The notes: a model not told the origin generated them from the letters alone. A stretch of 64,000 nucleotides of DNA from Hyposmocoma kahamanoa (GCF_003589595.1 NW_020653900.1:3101345-3165344); one strand, 5' to 3'. Counted from the first letter of the stretch, positions 1 to 11,471 are shown. Numbers and translations are program-made.

Positions 1-1921
1 TTACTGGGTATTTCTTACTTTTAAAAATAAAATAATGGCTCCATGAAATAAAATATTCTGTCTGCAGTATTTATAGTACACACACCAGCATATAAAGCTA
101 CACATTGACGTATCTTGTTCCATTGCACTGGAGGCGATTTTCGAACAAAAATGTGTAGTCTGATGTGCCGTTGTCCGTACATTATTGCAGAGGCTGGAAA
201 GTAAGGGATCGCTGGGCCAGTATGACTTACAAGGCCGAGCGCCAGCGATTAAAACGAGTCAAGCAATCCCCGTTCCGGCTGAGACTTATATGTACATATA
301 GTGATTTTCTCAAACAATGTGAGGAAATAATAGAAGACTAAAGAGAAGAAGATGTGTACTAGAAAAAGTAAAAAAAAATGTTAATTAAAATGGAAAGTAA
401 TAAATATTACATGACATAGTATTTTTGTATTTAAACTTTCACGATCTCCACACATTATTTGATTTTTAATTCGGGACTTAATCACGTATAAAACATATTT
501 CATTTACAATTATAATAATTATATTTCATTTAAAAGTTTAGAGAAGTGGACAGCAATGGATTTCCATACATACTATTCTTCCTACCATACATACTACCCT
601 TCCCGCCGGGGAGAATTTCTGCCGTCCATAAATTTCGAACTTTCCGCGTTCGTTTTTTGAAAGTAAGGCAAACAATTCCGAGCATGTTTGAGAAAAAGTA
701 CTTTCACTCCGTGTTCCGTAGCAGTGGGACACCATGTAAACGTGATCTAATGTATATTTGACATGCTTAGGCTGATAAAGATGATGACATTAAATCAACG
801 GTTTATTGAAGAAATAGAAATTACTACTTTGTCCATCCTTGTATGATAAGTGGAGTAGGCCATTTCAACATCTAGCGTGAGGCAGTCTGGTACGTTTTTT
901 TTTTCTCACTTACGAGGCAAAACTGGTTTCACAACCACGTTTTTTCCCATAGCTGTCTTTCCTCAACACATTTCAAGATGTTATTTTATCTTTTGTGTTT
1001 TTTTTACACAAATATAAGTGAGCATTTCACCTCCATATCACCTGATGGAAAGTGACGATGAGGTCGACGATGGAGCATACACACTTAAATAATGCCTATT
1101 CACTCTCGCCTTGAAAAGGTCCAAGTTATAACGTTCAGGGAACAAGTCTGTAATATATAAATATAAATATAAATATAAATATGGAAGCGTAACGTTTTGA
1201 TATGCCACCATGTCTTTTATAATTTTTATCATGAAAGAGCGAGTACTTTTCCATACAGAATATAACCTCGTAGGCATATAACAACAATGTTGTTGCCCTT
1301 CTGATTTTGCACTTTTTTCGACGCTACCTCTTCAGTCTATCACGTAGGTCACATACTTACATTTAGCACTGACTACGTAGTTAGGGGAATACGTGAACTA
1401 TATATGTATTCTATATAAAAACTTATTAACATGACTTTGTATAATAGGGTATTTGGCAAGTATCAAAAATTAAATGACTTTTTGGTACCCTAAAAAAAGT
1501 CTGAAATTAAAAATTTTATACGTAAAATGAATTAAAATTCGTTGAAAATAAAAATAGTTATAAACCAGAGATGAGCAGTGGGTTAAAATAAAACCAATGA
1601 ACCCGCCCTGGTTTTTACCCAAAGCGTCGTGTTTCAGTGCGTTTCTGCCCAAAATCGCAGGCAGAGACGGCGAATATGGAATTTGGTAAATTCCATACTG
1701 ATTTCAAATTTCGATGTAAAAAACCCTTTTTTGAGACGAAAAAGAGGCAACTCCACACAGTACCTATCTTCCAATTCTATGGATTCTCTCTATTAAAGAT
1801 GTTCAACATTATGATTCGATTTTTATGAAAATCGATTCAAGTTCATAAGATCTAACGATTTTTTGTATCGAATAACTTCAATGAGATTTCCAAGCAAATC
1901 GATTCATCGAAAGGCAACGGT
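1..1921. other. AT-rich intergenic DNA, no gene seen
   Basis: No reading frame here has a recognisable protein signature; the open frames are short and of low-complexity composition. An (ATATAA)-type simple repeat lies at 1152-1182. I see no convincing promoter or RNA gene. Confidence 0.5.
1152..1182. repeat. (AAATAT)n microsatellite
   Basis: About five units of a six-base AT-only repeat, read directly from the sequence. Confidence 0.85.
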
Positions 1922-2038
1922 TGGGCAGTACCCCTCAGATCTTTGCGATTTAAACTGCAACTGTTATGGACAGGCGTGTAGCTTACTATTAGGCGCACGA
2001 TTTGTTCGTCCCGTCATTTGATATTATAAAAAAAAATA
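1922..2038 (+). mobile_element. A-tailed dispersed repeat (family B), truncated copy 1
   Basis: This is the 3' part of a repeat that recurs about a dozen times here. Recognisable blocks are CCCCTCAGATCTTTGCGATT, TGCAACTGTTATGGACAGGC, a TTCGTCCCGTCA block and a final GATATTATAAAAAAAA tail. This copy lacks the 5' half and has an internal deletion between the GATTTAAA and CTGCAACTG blocks. The A-rich 3' end with variable 5' truncation suggests a retroposed element (SINE or LINE-tail derived). Confidence 0.8.
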
Positions 2039-2183
2039 ATTGCCATATGAGTCAATTCACATGAGGCGTATAATTGCTATGCTCGATGTCAGTAAACCAG
2101 CCCACGAGGTGGAAGCAAAAAACTAACAACGAATTCTACGCTCCCAGCAGAGGTGGAACTACTGAAGTTATCGATGTTATATC

Positions 2184-2258
2184 GAGTTCTTAGGTTTTCG
2201 CGATTGTTACACATAGGAAATGAAACTATTTTTCCGGATTTAAATCGCGTATATTTGT
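2184..2258 (+). repeat. Dispersed repeat, copy in direct orientation
   Basis: The block running from GAGTTCTTAGG through TTACACATAGGAAATGAAAC is repeated in inverted orientation at 5550-5630. No coding signature. It is immediately followed by a GGTCCCATGGTCACGG block, a weak form of which (GATCCCATGATCACGG) recurs near 15075, so a longer degraded family is likely. Confidence 0.7.
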
Positions 2259-2307
2259 TTTTTCAAACAAACCGACGTTTCGGGCAATTTACAGGTCCCA
2301 TGGTCAC

Positions 2308-2334
2308 GGCTGACTCTCAAGTTGAGAGTCAACC
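2308..2334. repeat. Short palindrome
   Basis: Two 13-base arms (GGCTGACTCTCAA and TTGAGAGTCAACC) flank a single G; one mismatch between the arms. Confidence 0.7.
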
Positions 2335-2397
2335 ATGAGTCAACATTTCCTTATCGATGTTAGTTCTGAGGGCCTAGACAACGTGTATTTTTGTTAG

Positions 2398-2418
2398 CTT
2401 CTTCTTCTTCTTCTTCTT
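2398..2418. repeat. (CTT)n microsatellite
   Basis: Seven CTT units in a row. Confidence 0.9.
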
Positions 2419-3002
2419 TATTAGTGGCTTGTTTTGTGACTTTCACAATTCCGCCAATGTCACGTCGTAGGTAGCCTCTACACGGGAGGAGTGATTTTTG
2501 TTAGCGATATCGCCAATGGAATTGAAAGACAATGTATGGGATTGACATAAGCCTACGAAATGTCACGTGATGTAGCGTAACAAACTTGTAACGAACGATA
2601 AATTGGTAGCCAAAGTTAATCACTTTCTATTCCATCAAACGGAACGCCCAACTCGTACGACAACGCCCATACAAATCGTAGCCAAAGTGGCAATTTTGAC
2701 AATCGCTTACGCTTGCTATCTATTCCATCAATCGATTACGAAGCGAACGCCAACACCTTGTAGAAAACAAAACAAAATGGAGATTTTGTAATCAGCTGGT
2801 GAAGTTCTAATGTCGACGACTGAAGTGCGACTCAGAGGCCCTATGACTCGATACAAAGCAATTTTCTAAACGAAGTGTCGTTAACGTAAACATATTATTT
2901 ATAATATATAATTTGTTTCATTTACTTTGTATTGTTTTAATTATTTTCATGTGATAACAGCACTTTAGGTTTATTGTAACAACGGTACGACATAAATACA
3001 AA
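2419..3002. other. Intergenic, no gene seen
   Basis: Short open frames only, with no recognisable domains. I see nothing supportable here. Confidence 0.4.
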
Positions 3003-3113
3003 TTATATAATCTCAGTCTATTTGCTAAGTTTTGTTGAAATATCCCGTAGTTCGCCACTATACAGGACTTGACACTGGAGATAATAAAAATCGGTTCTCA
3101 CTACTCAAATTAC
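3003..3113 (+). repeat. Dispersed repeat H, copy 1
   Basis: A block containing GAAATATCCCGTAGTTCGCC, ACTATACAGGACTTGA and AATAAAAATCGGTTCTCACT is shared with 52225-52331. No coding signature; a non-autonomous repeat is inferred. Confidence 0.75.
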
Positions 3114-3261
3114 ATTGAGAGAAAAACGCCTTGAATTGGAGAAATAGTAAAATCAAACATTAAAATAATTGCTCCTTAAGTAAAATTTTGGCTCTATTTA
3201 TAAAAATGAATCTTCATGCGTGAACAGCCACCCTTAGAGGTGGATGATTTTCTTCAAAATG

Positions 3262-3412
3262 AAATGGGACCACTATGGAAGTACCCCCTTTCCAACAAAA
3301 AAGAATCATGAAAATCGGTTCACAAATACCGGAGTTATCGCGTAACATACATACAAAAAAAAACATACAGTCGAATTCAGAACCTCCTCCTTTTTTGAAG
3401 TCGGTTGATTAT
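3262..3412 (+). repeat. Lepidopteran-type repeat ending in TTTTTTGAAGTCGGTTGA
   Basis: The segment has ATCATGAAAATCGGTTCACA, a GTTATCGCGTAACATACAT block and the end CCTCCTTTTTTGAAGTCGGT. A second, inverted copy is at 14700-14815. Sequences ending in GAAGTCGGTT are common in moth and butterfly genomes and are usually tails of interspersed elements; the exact family is not assigned. Confidence 0.65.
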
Positions 3413-4893
3413 AAATACACAAGATTTGGAAACTTAAATCTAACGTTGTGTTATGTATTTTTAGCTTCTCGTGAAAGTAGAAAACGTGATGAATATTCAG
3501 AAAATTAAATGAGTGTGATAAATATAAATACATAATGCTGCTATATTTTGTAAAAAAATATAAATTCTATGAAAAACAAAATAAAATGTTTTTTGGAAAA
3601 ATATTTTCTCAGAAATTTTATCTACAGGAAATCTCAATTAATTGTTGATAATCACAAAGTCTGTGCATACTATCTCATATTTAAACTGTTTTGCTTATTG
3701 CTATAAAATAATATTTGGAATTACCAGTCCATATCTGCGTAGATGTTTTAACGTAGGTATATGTGTACACATTTCTAGTATTGTTCCTCTCTCTCTAAGA
3801 GGGATATGAATTTTATTGGCAGTAAAGAATTTTTTTCAGGAAAAGGACGAAATAGATTACTAAAAAAACGTTAATTTACGTAAAGACGTGTTTACTACGA
3901 GAGCGTCGTTAAAGTAATGGCTTTCCTTCTATCTAAGATGTCGTAATTAAATAATGAGAAAACTTTTTCGTTTTTGGTAGCAGAAATTTCGCTGCCATGT
4001 TTGTCTTGTGAAGAGGAAATTAGAACTTTGCTTCGGTCACTTTTATATATACGAATACCTATGTATTGTTGGGAGAGAAGCGGTATTCTATGCAGCATGT
4101 TACAGTTTGATTTCGACCACTGTAGACACAGAATCTATTCCAAAGTGCCATACCTTTTATTGCAATTTACAACGTTTTGTCATTTTTTTTCTCTTGTTTT
4201 GATGTTATATTGAAATTGCCTTCAATATGCTGCTATCTAGCGGTAAATGGCTGGAAGACGACGAACGATCGTCGCCTACGAGTAGCGTGGAAGTCTCGAA
4301 ACGGTCACTATTTAATACTATATTATGACTACACTATTTATTACGCAAATAATTTATTTAAATATTTATTAATAAAGTATTTTAATTAGTTTACACTTAC
4401 GCCACTTTATTTATTCATTATTTATTTAGTGCCATTATTTTAGCACATACCAACGTTCATTATATTATGTATTCCACACACATTTTGTATGTAGGTATTG
4501 TTTGCACTCGAGACCTTGCTTCACTCAATCAGGCTGGCTGAAAACCAGCGCTAGAGGTAGAATTTCCTGCTCGTAGATAAACGCTGACCAAGTACCGTTT
4601 GCATGACCCTCGACACTCATTTATTTTTATTATTGTGTTTGTTGTTGTGTTTCAGATTATCAAAAGTAAATTGCATTTGTATGCAAACTACTTTTCTTTG
4701 TCTATTTGTCATAGTTTTAAGTTTGAAATGTTATAATATTGTACTTTTTAAGCTAATTAATGTCTCGGCGAACACAATTAATTTTTCTTATTCTTATTCT
4801 CATACATGAATGAGTTTCAGTGGAATGTCCGAAAGGAGCCTCCCCTCACTACGGAAATGATGAAGTTTAGTATATTATTTTTATTATTATAAA
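3413..4893. other. Intergenic, no gene seen
   Basis: AT-rich sequence with only short frames (under 80 codons) that lack domains. Nothing else recognised. Confidence 0.4.
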
Positions 4894-5023
4894 TGGGCGC
4901 AGTGGCAGTGTCTGTGTTTGTTGTTGCGATTTAAAGCTCTTAGTGGTACTGCAACTGTTATGGACAGGCGTGGCACTTACCACTGGGTGGGCTTGTTCGT
5001 CCTGTCACTTGATCCCATAAAAA
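4894..5023 (+). mobile_element. Family B repeat, copy 2 (3' part)
   Basis: It starts at GGGCGCAGTGGCAGTG and runs through GCGATTTAAAGCTC, TGCAACTGTTATGGACAGGC and CTGTCACTTGAT to an A-run. A separate fragment of the family's 5' part lies just downstream. Confidence 0.8.
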
Positions 5024-5095
5024 AAAAGCATTCAGCTCTTGAGCTAGTCAAGATCCTTTTTTGTCGTAATCAATCAAGGCAAATTAGTAATTGTC

Positions 5096-5136
5096 GAGTT
5101 TCTTGTGAAAGAGTTCGTCCAGGTAAATACTGCCAC
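5096..5136 (+). mobile_element. Family B repeat, 5' fragment
   Basis: Contains TTCTTGTGAAAGAGTTCGTC followed by AATACTGCCAC, the start of the full-length repeat seen at 9618, 10913, 25688 and 63249. Here 5' and 3' pieces are in swapped order, so the locus was rearranged or received two insertions. Confidence 0.7.
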
Positions 5137-5417
5137 GGTACTGTAGCAGCATCGAGTATATAATTCGAATATTAAATGATGCTTCATGATTATAGATATA
5201 ATCTATGTTCATGATAATAGTCTAGAATATTTAAATAGTGAAAATTACCAAGTTATGTCTAATATTAATGCAAGGGGTGTTATAGGGCTTTGTCAGTGTA
5301 TATGTGTGTCTATTTAACTGTGGCATCATAGCTTCTAAAAGGCTGGACTGATCTTAAAGGATTTTTTTATCTGTAGGCTAATTACATGTGGTCGTTGGCT
5401 ACGTTTGATAAACATCG

Positions 5418-5537
5418 TTTTTTTATAAATTTAGTTGTGCGCCTGATGGTAAGCTACGCCTGTCCGTAACAGTTGCAGTGCCACTCAGAGCTTTAAATCG
5501 CAAAGATCTGAGGGGTACTGCCACTGCGCCCGTCACG
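5418..5537 (-). mobile_element. Family B repeat, copy 3 (minus)
   Basis: A T-run at the left end (the A tail on the minus strand) is followed by TGCGCCTGATGGTAAGCTAC, CAGTTGCAGTGCCACTCAGA and ACTGCCACTGCGCCCGTCA. The copy is truncated at its 5' end. Confidence 0.85.
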
Positions 5538-5549
5538 TTTATTATATAT

Positions 5550-5630
5550 TATATACGTTTATTTGAAAAACCCGAAAAATAGTTTCATTTCCTATGTGTA
5601 ACAATAGCAGAAACCTAGTAAGAACTCGTC
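5550..5630 (-). repeat. Dispersed repeat, inverted copy of 2184-2258
   Basis: AGTTTCATTTCCTATGTGTA is the reverse complement of the corresponding part of 2184-2258, and flanking blocks also match. Confidence 0.7.
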
Positions 5631-5767
5631 ATAACTCCCCTATTTTTGTGTCAGAGGTTAAAAAACATTGTGACATACATATACATAATCTATGACGCAA
5701 TTTTGTCTTTTATTTTCTGCCCATATCAGTCTAACGTATACTGCAAATGATTTGATAAAAGATTCTC

Positions 5768-5817
5768 GTTATTTACTGTGTCTATATGCATACTTGGATA
5801 TAGACACAGTAAATAAC
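5768..5817. repeat. Perfect 20-bp stem-loop
   Basis: Arms GTTATTTACTGTGTCTATAT and its exact reverse complement flank a 10-base loop (GCATACTTGG). No coding context. It could be a decayed inverted-repeat element or a hairpin RNA source, but the stem is shorter than a typical microRNA precursor. Confidence 0.85.
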
Positions 5818-6956
5818 TTATAACGAAAGTGGAGAGTTTAATAAACCTTTATTAAAACGATATTGATGCGATATTTGTGGCTCCCGTGAAAAATCCCACA
5901 ACAAAAAAGGTGCGGTTGAAAAGAAATATGGCCGAATGAATATTTATAAAAATAATAAAATCGACCGCATATTGAAACATCACAATATCCTGTCGGAGAT
6001 TTTCATCTTATCCTTGAATCGTTTTTTTATATTGATAAAATGGTACGTCGACTGTATTTTTGTGTAGCGAAGGTTTGAAAAATATTGTACGGGGTTATAA
6101 TAACACTGATGCGCGTACGGAATAACAAACTAGTAGAAATGGTATCAAGTGGCATTAGAATCAAAACCGGTGTCGCCACACGCATTCACTTGTGAGGTAA
6201 TTTTACAGTACACTACTAAGATAATGTAATCTTGATTGGATATAATTATAAAATAAAATTAGGGCTATAGTACCTATATACCTTTTGGGAAAACACCTTC
6301 ATCGGAAGATGTGCCAAAATCATCAGTTGAGTTACTATCGCTTGTAATGTATAAAATTATTTGATTTTCAATGTCAATCATATCTGTACAAATCACAATC
6401 AAAAGTCGATATTTTTGTAAGTGAAATTCAATTGACTCGGTGAATTTCGGTGATTCATTGGTTACAACACTATTATTTAAAAAACTTAGATTATGGACGT
6501 AACTGTTGTGAAGGCGTCTCGGACTAATTAAAAATTGTATTTTATTTTGGTGTTCGTGTGAAGATAATATTTGAAATATATTTTATCACATTATAATAAT
6601 GCTTCATTAAAATTAATGTGTTTTTTTTAATCCCAATAAGTTGATAATTGTTTGTTTATTGATTCGTTGATTGCATTGTAAGTTACACACTATTTCTTCC
6701 TTAGCTGTCAAATTAGGCCTATTACATTGTGACGTATATAATTGAAAGTAATTAAGGGTCTTTTTCAGGTTAGTATTCTCTATCCAATTTTGGTGGCAAT
6801 TTTTATTATTTAAGTATTCTAGAATATAATTATGAAGTATTCCTGAAAGATACTGAAATATTATTTAATATTTCACGACAATATACTCGAATACTTAATA
6901 GCAAAAATTACCACTGAAATTCGATATAGAAGACTAACCAAAAAATGACTTTTAAA
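5818..6956. other. Intergenic, no gene seen
   Basis: AT-rich, with no recognisable coding or repeat signature. Confidence 0.4.
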
Positions 6957-8165
6957 CATTATTTACAAAGACGAGTAACTACAGGCCAATTTCTCTAGCC
7001 AACGTAATGGCGAAAGTGCTGGACAGTGTTAATAAACACCTTGGACAACATGTGAAGTTGCACGACGCTCAATTTGGCTTCGGGCCTGGGCTGTCTACGG
7101 AATCAGCTATACTGTGTCTTAAGCACATTGTTCGGCACTACACCGATAAGGGGATATCAGTTTATGCATGCTTCCTTGACATGACAAAAGCTTTTGACAT
7201 GGTATCCTATGGTATACTTTGGAATAAAATGTATAACACGAGTATACCTAAAGAACTGACAGGATTGTGTAAATACTGGTATGAAAATCAAGTAAATTAT
7301 GTTACATGAGCCGGGAAGTCTTCCGAGGAATACCAGATGGAATGTGGGGTGAGACAGAGGGGGCCCTCACTCATCCTATTTAACTTATATATAAATGGAC
7401 TGATTGAGGAGCTCAGCAGTGCCGAGGTAGGCTTTTCAATACATGGTTAAGTTATGCAGATGACATGGTGCAGCTGAGCCCTTTAATCAGTGGTCTAAAG
7501 TATTGATAAATGTATGTGAAAGGTTTGCCGAGGCCCATGGACTTAGATGCAATGTTAAAAAGAGTGAACTGTTGTTGTTCAAATCAGATACCAAAATCTA
7601 TTCAGCGCCACTAGACACTCTAATGGTAATAATAATAACGCACACACTCAACATAGCCTCGCACTAGGGAAACCCTGTGTCGCGGGTGCCATGGACACAC
7701 ACGTAGACAACCACAAATTAGATCCAAACTCACGAGAGAAATAAATGTAGGCCATACAAATATTTCTTCCGGCCCGGGAATCGAACCTGGGACCTCCGCG
7801 TAGCAGTCCGGCATGGTAACCGTTCGGCCATGGAGGCAGTTACGTAATGCATGGTGGTGTTATGTAATGTATGGTAATGAACTCGAGAAAGTGACTAAGT
7901 TCAAGTATCTGGGTCACTGGGTCACGAAAAATTTATCAGACGATATTGACCTGGACAGGGACCGCAGGGCGCTGGCGGTAAGGTGTAATATGCTGGCCCG
8001 CAGGTTTGCACGGTGCACACAACACGAGGTTAAAATCGCACTTTTGTCACATCACCCTGTGGAGCAATTACACTAAAAAAGCATACAGTGCCTTGCGCAT
8101 CCAGTTCAACAACGCCCTCAGGTGTGCGTCTAACTGTCTTGGCAAAATACACTGAATAGATTTTA
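6957..8165 (+). pseudogene. Non-LTR retrotransposon reverse transcriptase remnant, split by a SINE
   Basis: The frame beginning near 6970 reads NYRPISLANVMAKVLD and continues through a FGFGPGLSTE block, CFLDMTKAFDMV (first catalytic Asp region of RT) and CGVRQGGPS. In another frame near 7450 it carries SYADDMV, the YADD catalytic box. A minus-oriented SINE interrupts it at 7624-7841. After the SINE the C-terminal segment resumes (KFKYLGHWVT, then RRALAVRCNMLARRFARC at about 7890-8020, and a further frame to 8165). Several frameshifts and stops make it inactive. The conserved blocks are typical of CR1/L2-group LINEs; the clade is not certain. Confidence 0.85.
7624..7841 (-). mobile_element. 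tRNA-derived SINE (family A), copy 1
   Basis: On the minus strand the copy begins near AACTGCCTCCATGGCCGAAC (Pol III A box TGGCCGAACGG), has the B box GGTTCGATTCC, a body with ATTTATTTCTCTCGTGAGTT and GGTTTCCCTAGTGCGAGGC, and ends in GTGTGCGTTATTATTATTA. It lies inside the LINE remnant, so it inserted after that LINE. The complete A and B boxes show derivation from a tRNA gene. Confidence 0.9.
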
Positions 8166-8388
8166 CGTTCATTAAAATTTAGCTTTTACGTTTTAACTTA
8201 AATTAGTGTCCCGGGCACGCTTGTGAGTTTGGCTTGAATTTGATATACGCGGCGGCGGGACGGCGGCCGTAATTTAAATGTAGTTGCCTAGTAACTAAAA
8301 TTCAGATTCACCATTAATATAAGTGAATGCGTTGTATCTGGGCGGTCGCCGCGCGAAAACTTTCGCCTCGTGTAACTGGGCGTTTAGG

Positions 8389-8578
8389 GTCGTCGTGAAA
8401 CTACAGGCACACAGGCTTCGTTAACTTTATACCACGTGGTGATGGGTGCAGTGGCAACGCCCCTCAGGTTTTTGCGTTTTAAAGCTCTGAGGGGTATTGC
8501 AGTTGTTACGGGTAACCCTGCCGCTTACCGCCAATTGCACGACTTGTTCATCCCGTCACTTGATATCATATTTTTATG
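8389..8578 (+). mobile_element. Family B repeat, copy 4
   Basis: Begins in the GTGAAACTACAGGCAC block and continues through GATGGGTGCAGTGGCAACGC, TTTAAAGCTCTGAGGGGTAT and CCCGTCACTTGATATCATA. Divergent from the other copies, so probably older. Confidence 0.75.
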
Positions 8579-8587
8579 ATGTTTAAT

Positions 8588-9127
8588 AGCCTTCGTGGCC
8601 GAACGGTTACCATATGCTGTTCTGCCACGCATTTCGTTCGATTCCCGGCCGGAAGAATTATTCGTATGGCCTAGATTTATTTCCTTCGTGAGTGTGGGTG
8701 TAATTTGTGGTTGTCTATGTGTGTGTCCATGGCACCCGAGACACAGGGTTTTCCTAGTGCGGGACTATGTTGAGTGTGTGCGTTATTATCATTTCTCTCG
8801 TGAGTTTGGGTGTAATTTGTGGTTGTCTATGTGTGTGTCCATGACACGCGAGGCGCAGGGTTTCCCTAGTGCGGGGCTATGTTGAGTGTGTGCGTTATAA
8901 ATATTTCTCTCGTGAGTTTGGGTGTAATTTGTGGTTGTCTATGTGTATGTCCATGACACCCGAGACACAGGGTTTCCCTAGTCCGAGGCTATGTTGAGTG
9001 TGTTCGTTATTATTATTTCTCTCGTGAGTTTGGATGTAATTTGTGGTTGTCTATGTGTGTGTCTATGGCACCCGAAATACAGCGTTTCTCTAATCCGGGG
9101 CTATGAGTGTATGCGTTATTATTGTTG
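8588..9127 (+). mobile_element. tRNA-derived SINE (family A), copy 2, with four tandem bodies
   Basis: A tRNA-like head (CTTCGTGGCCGAACGG A box, GATTCCCGGCCGG after the B box) is followed by four head-to-tail copies of the SINE body. The bodies start at 8679, 8791, 8903 and 9015, an exact period of 112 bp. Each runs from ATTTCTCTCGTGAG to GTGTGCGTTAT. Other copies in this window have one body. The arrangement fits unequal exchange or slippage between body copies after insertion, or transposition of a multimeric form. Confidence 0.9.
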
Positions 9128-9617
9128 TATTGTTGACATAGCAATAAAATATTGTGCGTAAGTTTGAATGGACACAATTGGCTCCTCGTTCTCCTAGGCC
9201 TTTAATTCAATCTTTCAATTATTTAAGTATGCTTTTTGAGGTCTCTACAATACTAAAAACCTAGGCTTTGACTTCAAAGAATATGTGGGTACCTTTTTTG
9301 TCCTTTTTTAACTAGTCTTAGCTGAGATGCTGGCACTTTCACTTCATTGATTTGCCGCCTCTCATGTGCGAAGTCAGCCATCTTGTTGGACTTATGTACA
9401 TGTGACGTGGTTGATAAATTTTGCTGACGTTACACACTAGTGTCATTTTCACACAGGCACTCCTTTTAAGCATTGCCATTATCGATGTAAATTTTACAGG
9501 CGACCTAAACGCTTTCACATCCGTGTATACCTTGCTCTTGTCGTACGTTTTTGTACTCACCTAATCTCTTTTAGCACCTTTATGTATCTACCTGCATTTT
9601 TATGAAACACACTTTTA
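9128..9617. other. Intergenic, no gene seen
   Basis: No recognisable coding or repeat signature. Confidence 0.4.
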
Positions 9618-9902
9618 GTAGCAATAGAGCTTTTTGTGAAAAAGTTCGTCCAGGGAAGCACTGCCACCTTTTCTATTTCTGCCGCCAGACAGAAATGTCA
9701 GCATTTACTGTGTTCCGGTTTTGAAGGATAAGGGTGCTGTTGAAATTACAGGCACATGGGACGGGCGCAGTGACAGTGTCCTTCCAGATCTTTTCGATTC
9801 GATTTAAAGCTCTGAGTGGCACTGCAACTGTTCTGGACAGGCATGTAGCTTAACATCAGGCGCACGACTTATTCGTCCCGTCACTTAATGTTAACAAAAA
9901 AG
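9618..9902 (+). mobile_element. Family B repeat, copy 5, near full length
   Basis: Starts GTAGCAATAGAGC, with GTGAAAAAGTTCGTCCAGGG, ACTGCCACC, GAAATTACAGGCACATGGGA, CTGCAACTGTTCTGGACAGG and CCCGTCACTTAATGTTA then an A-run. It lacks the short segment (CTTGTCAACTTATGTCTCAG) found between the two halves of copies 6, 8, 9 and 12. Confidence 0.85.
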
Positions 9903-10720
9903 ACTTAACACACTTCTTAAAATGCCAAACGGTTTCTCCAACACCGGAATAAGAAGAAATCATATTAAATCGAATTCATAAAGTTGGTAATAATCGGACT
10001 GTGCTAAAGGGATCTGTAAGACTTTCATCTTGAGGAAATACAAAATCTCTGTGTTACAGATCTCGTTATTACTTTATTTAAAAAAGTAGATATACGAAGA
10101 AAAATGTAGGTTTCTTGATTTCGCAATGTTACTTGCTTTTAGAATGAAAGAAAATATCGTGAGTCATGCTGTAATACGGAGAAGGTGTAAAATTCTTTAA
10201 ATATCTGTGACAGGAAGTCTCCAAAGTCGGCGGTGTAGGAGGTGGTGGTGTGAGAGTTCGATTCCTGATACGATCTTTTCTAAATTGGTTCTTGTCCGAG
10301 TGTTCAGTGTAGAGCAACGAAGTGAATTCCGTTGCAATTGTACTAATATTATATAGGGAATTATCTAGTTTGAGAAACCAAAGAGACGGATTAGAAGTGT
10401 CCGTGATTGGCTAAGTACCGCTTATATTTTAACCAATCAGGGGGTAGTAGATCATTTGAGTAGCGCCGTATTTGATATTTAATATTGTTTTTAAATAGTC
10501 GTTCAAACGCGTCAATCAACAACTGTGCAAGGCTGCAAAATTCTTGATTGACGCGAGTTGTTGTGTTGAAACTTGAGCAAGCGAAGGATACTAAGGGTCG
10601 TATTCTAGTACTTGTGTTTCAATTACAATCCTGACTTGAGCATTGAGTAGAGTTTTAGAATATGACCCTAAGTTTGAACCACGAGTGAAGCGAGTATTAT
10701 TAAATATTTATATGACCTAC
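9903..10720. other. Intergenic, no gene seen
   Basis: The open frames are short and unlike known proteins. A weak inverted pair (TTGATTGACGCG near 10541 and CGCGTCAATCAA near 10508) is the only structure noticed. Confidence 0.4.
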
Positions 10721-10830
10721 ATTTATTTCTCTCGTAGTTTGCGTCTAATTTATGGTTGTCTGTGTGAATGTGCCCACGGCAACTGCGACACACGGTTTCC
10801 CTCGTGGTGGGCTATGTGCATGTGTGTGCG
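10721..10830 (+). mobile_element. tRNA-derived SINE (family A), copy 3, body only
   Basis: ATGACCTACATTTATTTCTC, then GGTTGTCTGTGTG, CGACACACGGTTTCCCT and GCTATGTGCATGTGTGTGCG match the SINE body; the tRNA-like head is missing. Confidence 0.75.
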
Positions 10831-10912
10831 CATCAAAAAAATATTGCAATACCCTAAATCATACAAATGATCGAATTTCAAGTTAAGTCGGCCTTATTGG
10901 CCCAGGTTAGGT

Positions 10913-11232
10913 TAGTAGCAATAGAACTTCCTTGTGAAAGAGCTCGTCCAGGGAATTACTGCCACCTTACCTATTTCTACCGCCAATCAGTAATGGTCAC
11001 ATTACTGTATTCCAGTTGTGAAGGGTAAGGGTGCTGATGAAATTACAAGCACATGAGATTTGTCAAACATATGTCTCAGGGTGACCGGCGCAATGGTGGT
11101 GCCCCCAGATCTTTATGATTTAAAGCTCTGAGTAACACTGCAACTGTAATAGGCAGGCGTGTGGCTTGTGTGGCCAAGCGCAGGACTTGTTCGTCCCGTC
11201 ACTTGGTATTTATTTATTTATTTATTTAAAAA
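10913..11232 (+). mobile_element. Family B repeat, copy 6, full length
   Basis: Has TAGTAGCAATAGAACTTCCT, CTCGTCCAGGGAATTACTGC, CAATCAGTAATGG, GATGAAATTACAAGCACATG, TATGTCTCAGGGTGACCGGC and CTTGTTCGTCCCGTCACTTG, followed by a (TATT)n stretch and A-run. One of the longest copies, defining the family at about 300 bp. Confidence 0.85.
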
Positions 11233-11446
11233 TATATATTAAGAGTTTGCCGTGTCACCCAAAGCACTCACAAGGGTAATCGTAATTCGTAAGTACAAGT
11301 CAACACATAAAATTAGAAACAATAAGACAGAAAGAAAATTAAACAATGAAATAATATTATTCAATAATGTTTAGTACTACACTCTTATGATCACGACAAT
11401 AGTTATTAAAAAAAATGTCAAAATTATACATTCGTTTCGGTAACTT
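11233..11446. other. Intergenic spacer
   Basis: No recognised features between the family B tail and the 3' end of the minus-strand LINE. Confidence 0.4.
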
Positions 11447-11471
11447 AGAATAGAATAGAATAGAATAGAAA
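11447..11471. repeat. (AGAAT)n tail of the minus LINE
   Basis: Four to five units of TAGAA, reading TTCTA on the LINE strand, next to an AATAAATGG block. It marks the retrotransposon 3' terminus. Confidence 0.8.

Noticed and set aside
7620..7814. Open frame on the minus strand with PDCYAEVPGSIPGPEE
   Set aside because: Translation of the SINE; its tRNA-like head and body explain it.
8595..8885. 96-codon frame with WHPRHRV repeated motif
   Set aside because: Translation of the tandem SINE body; repeats at 112 bp give repeated peptide-like text.
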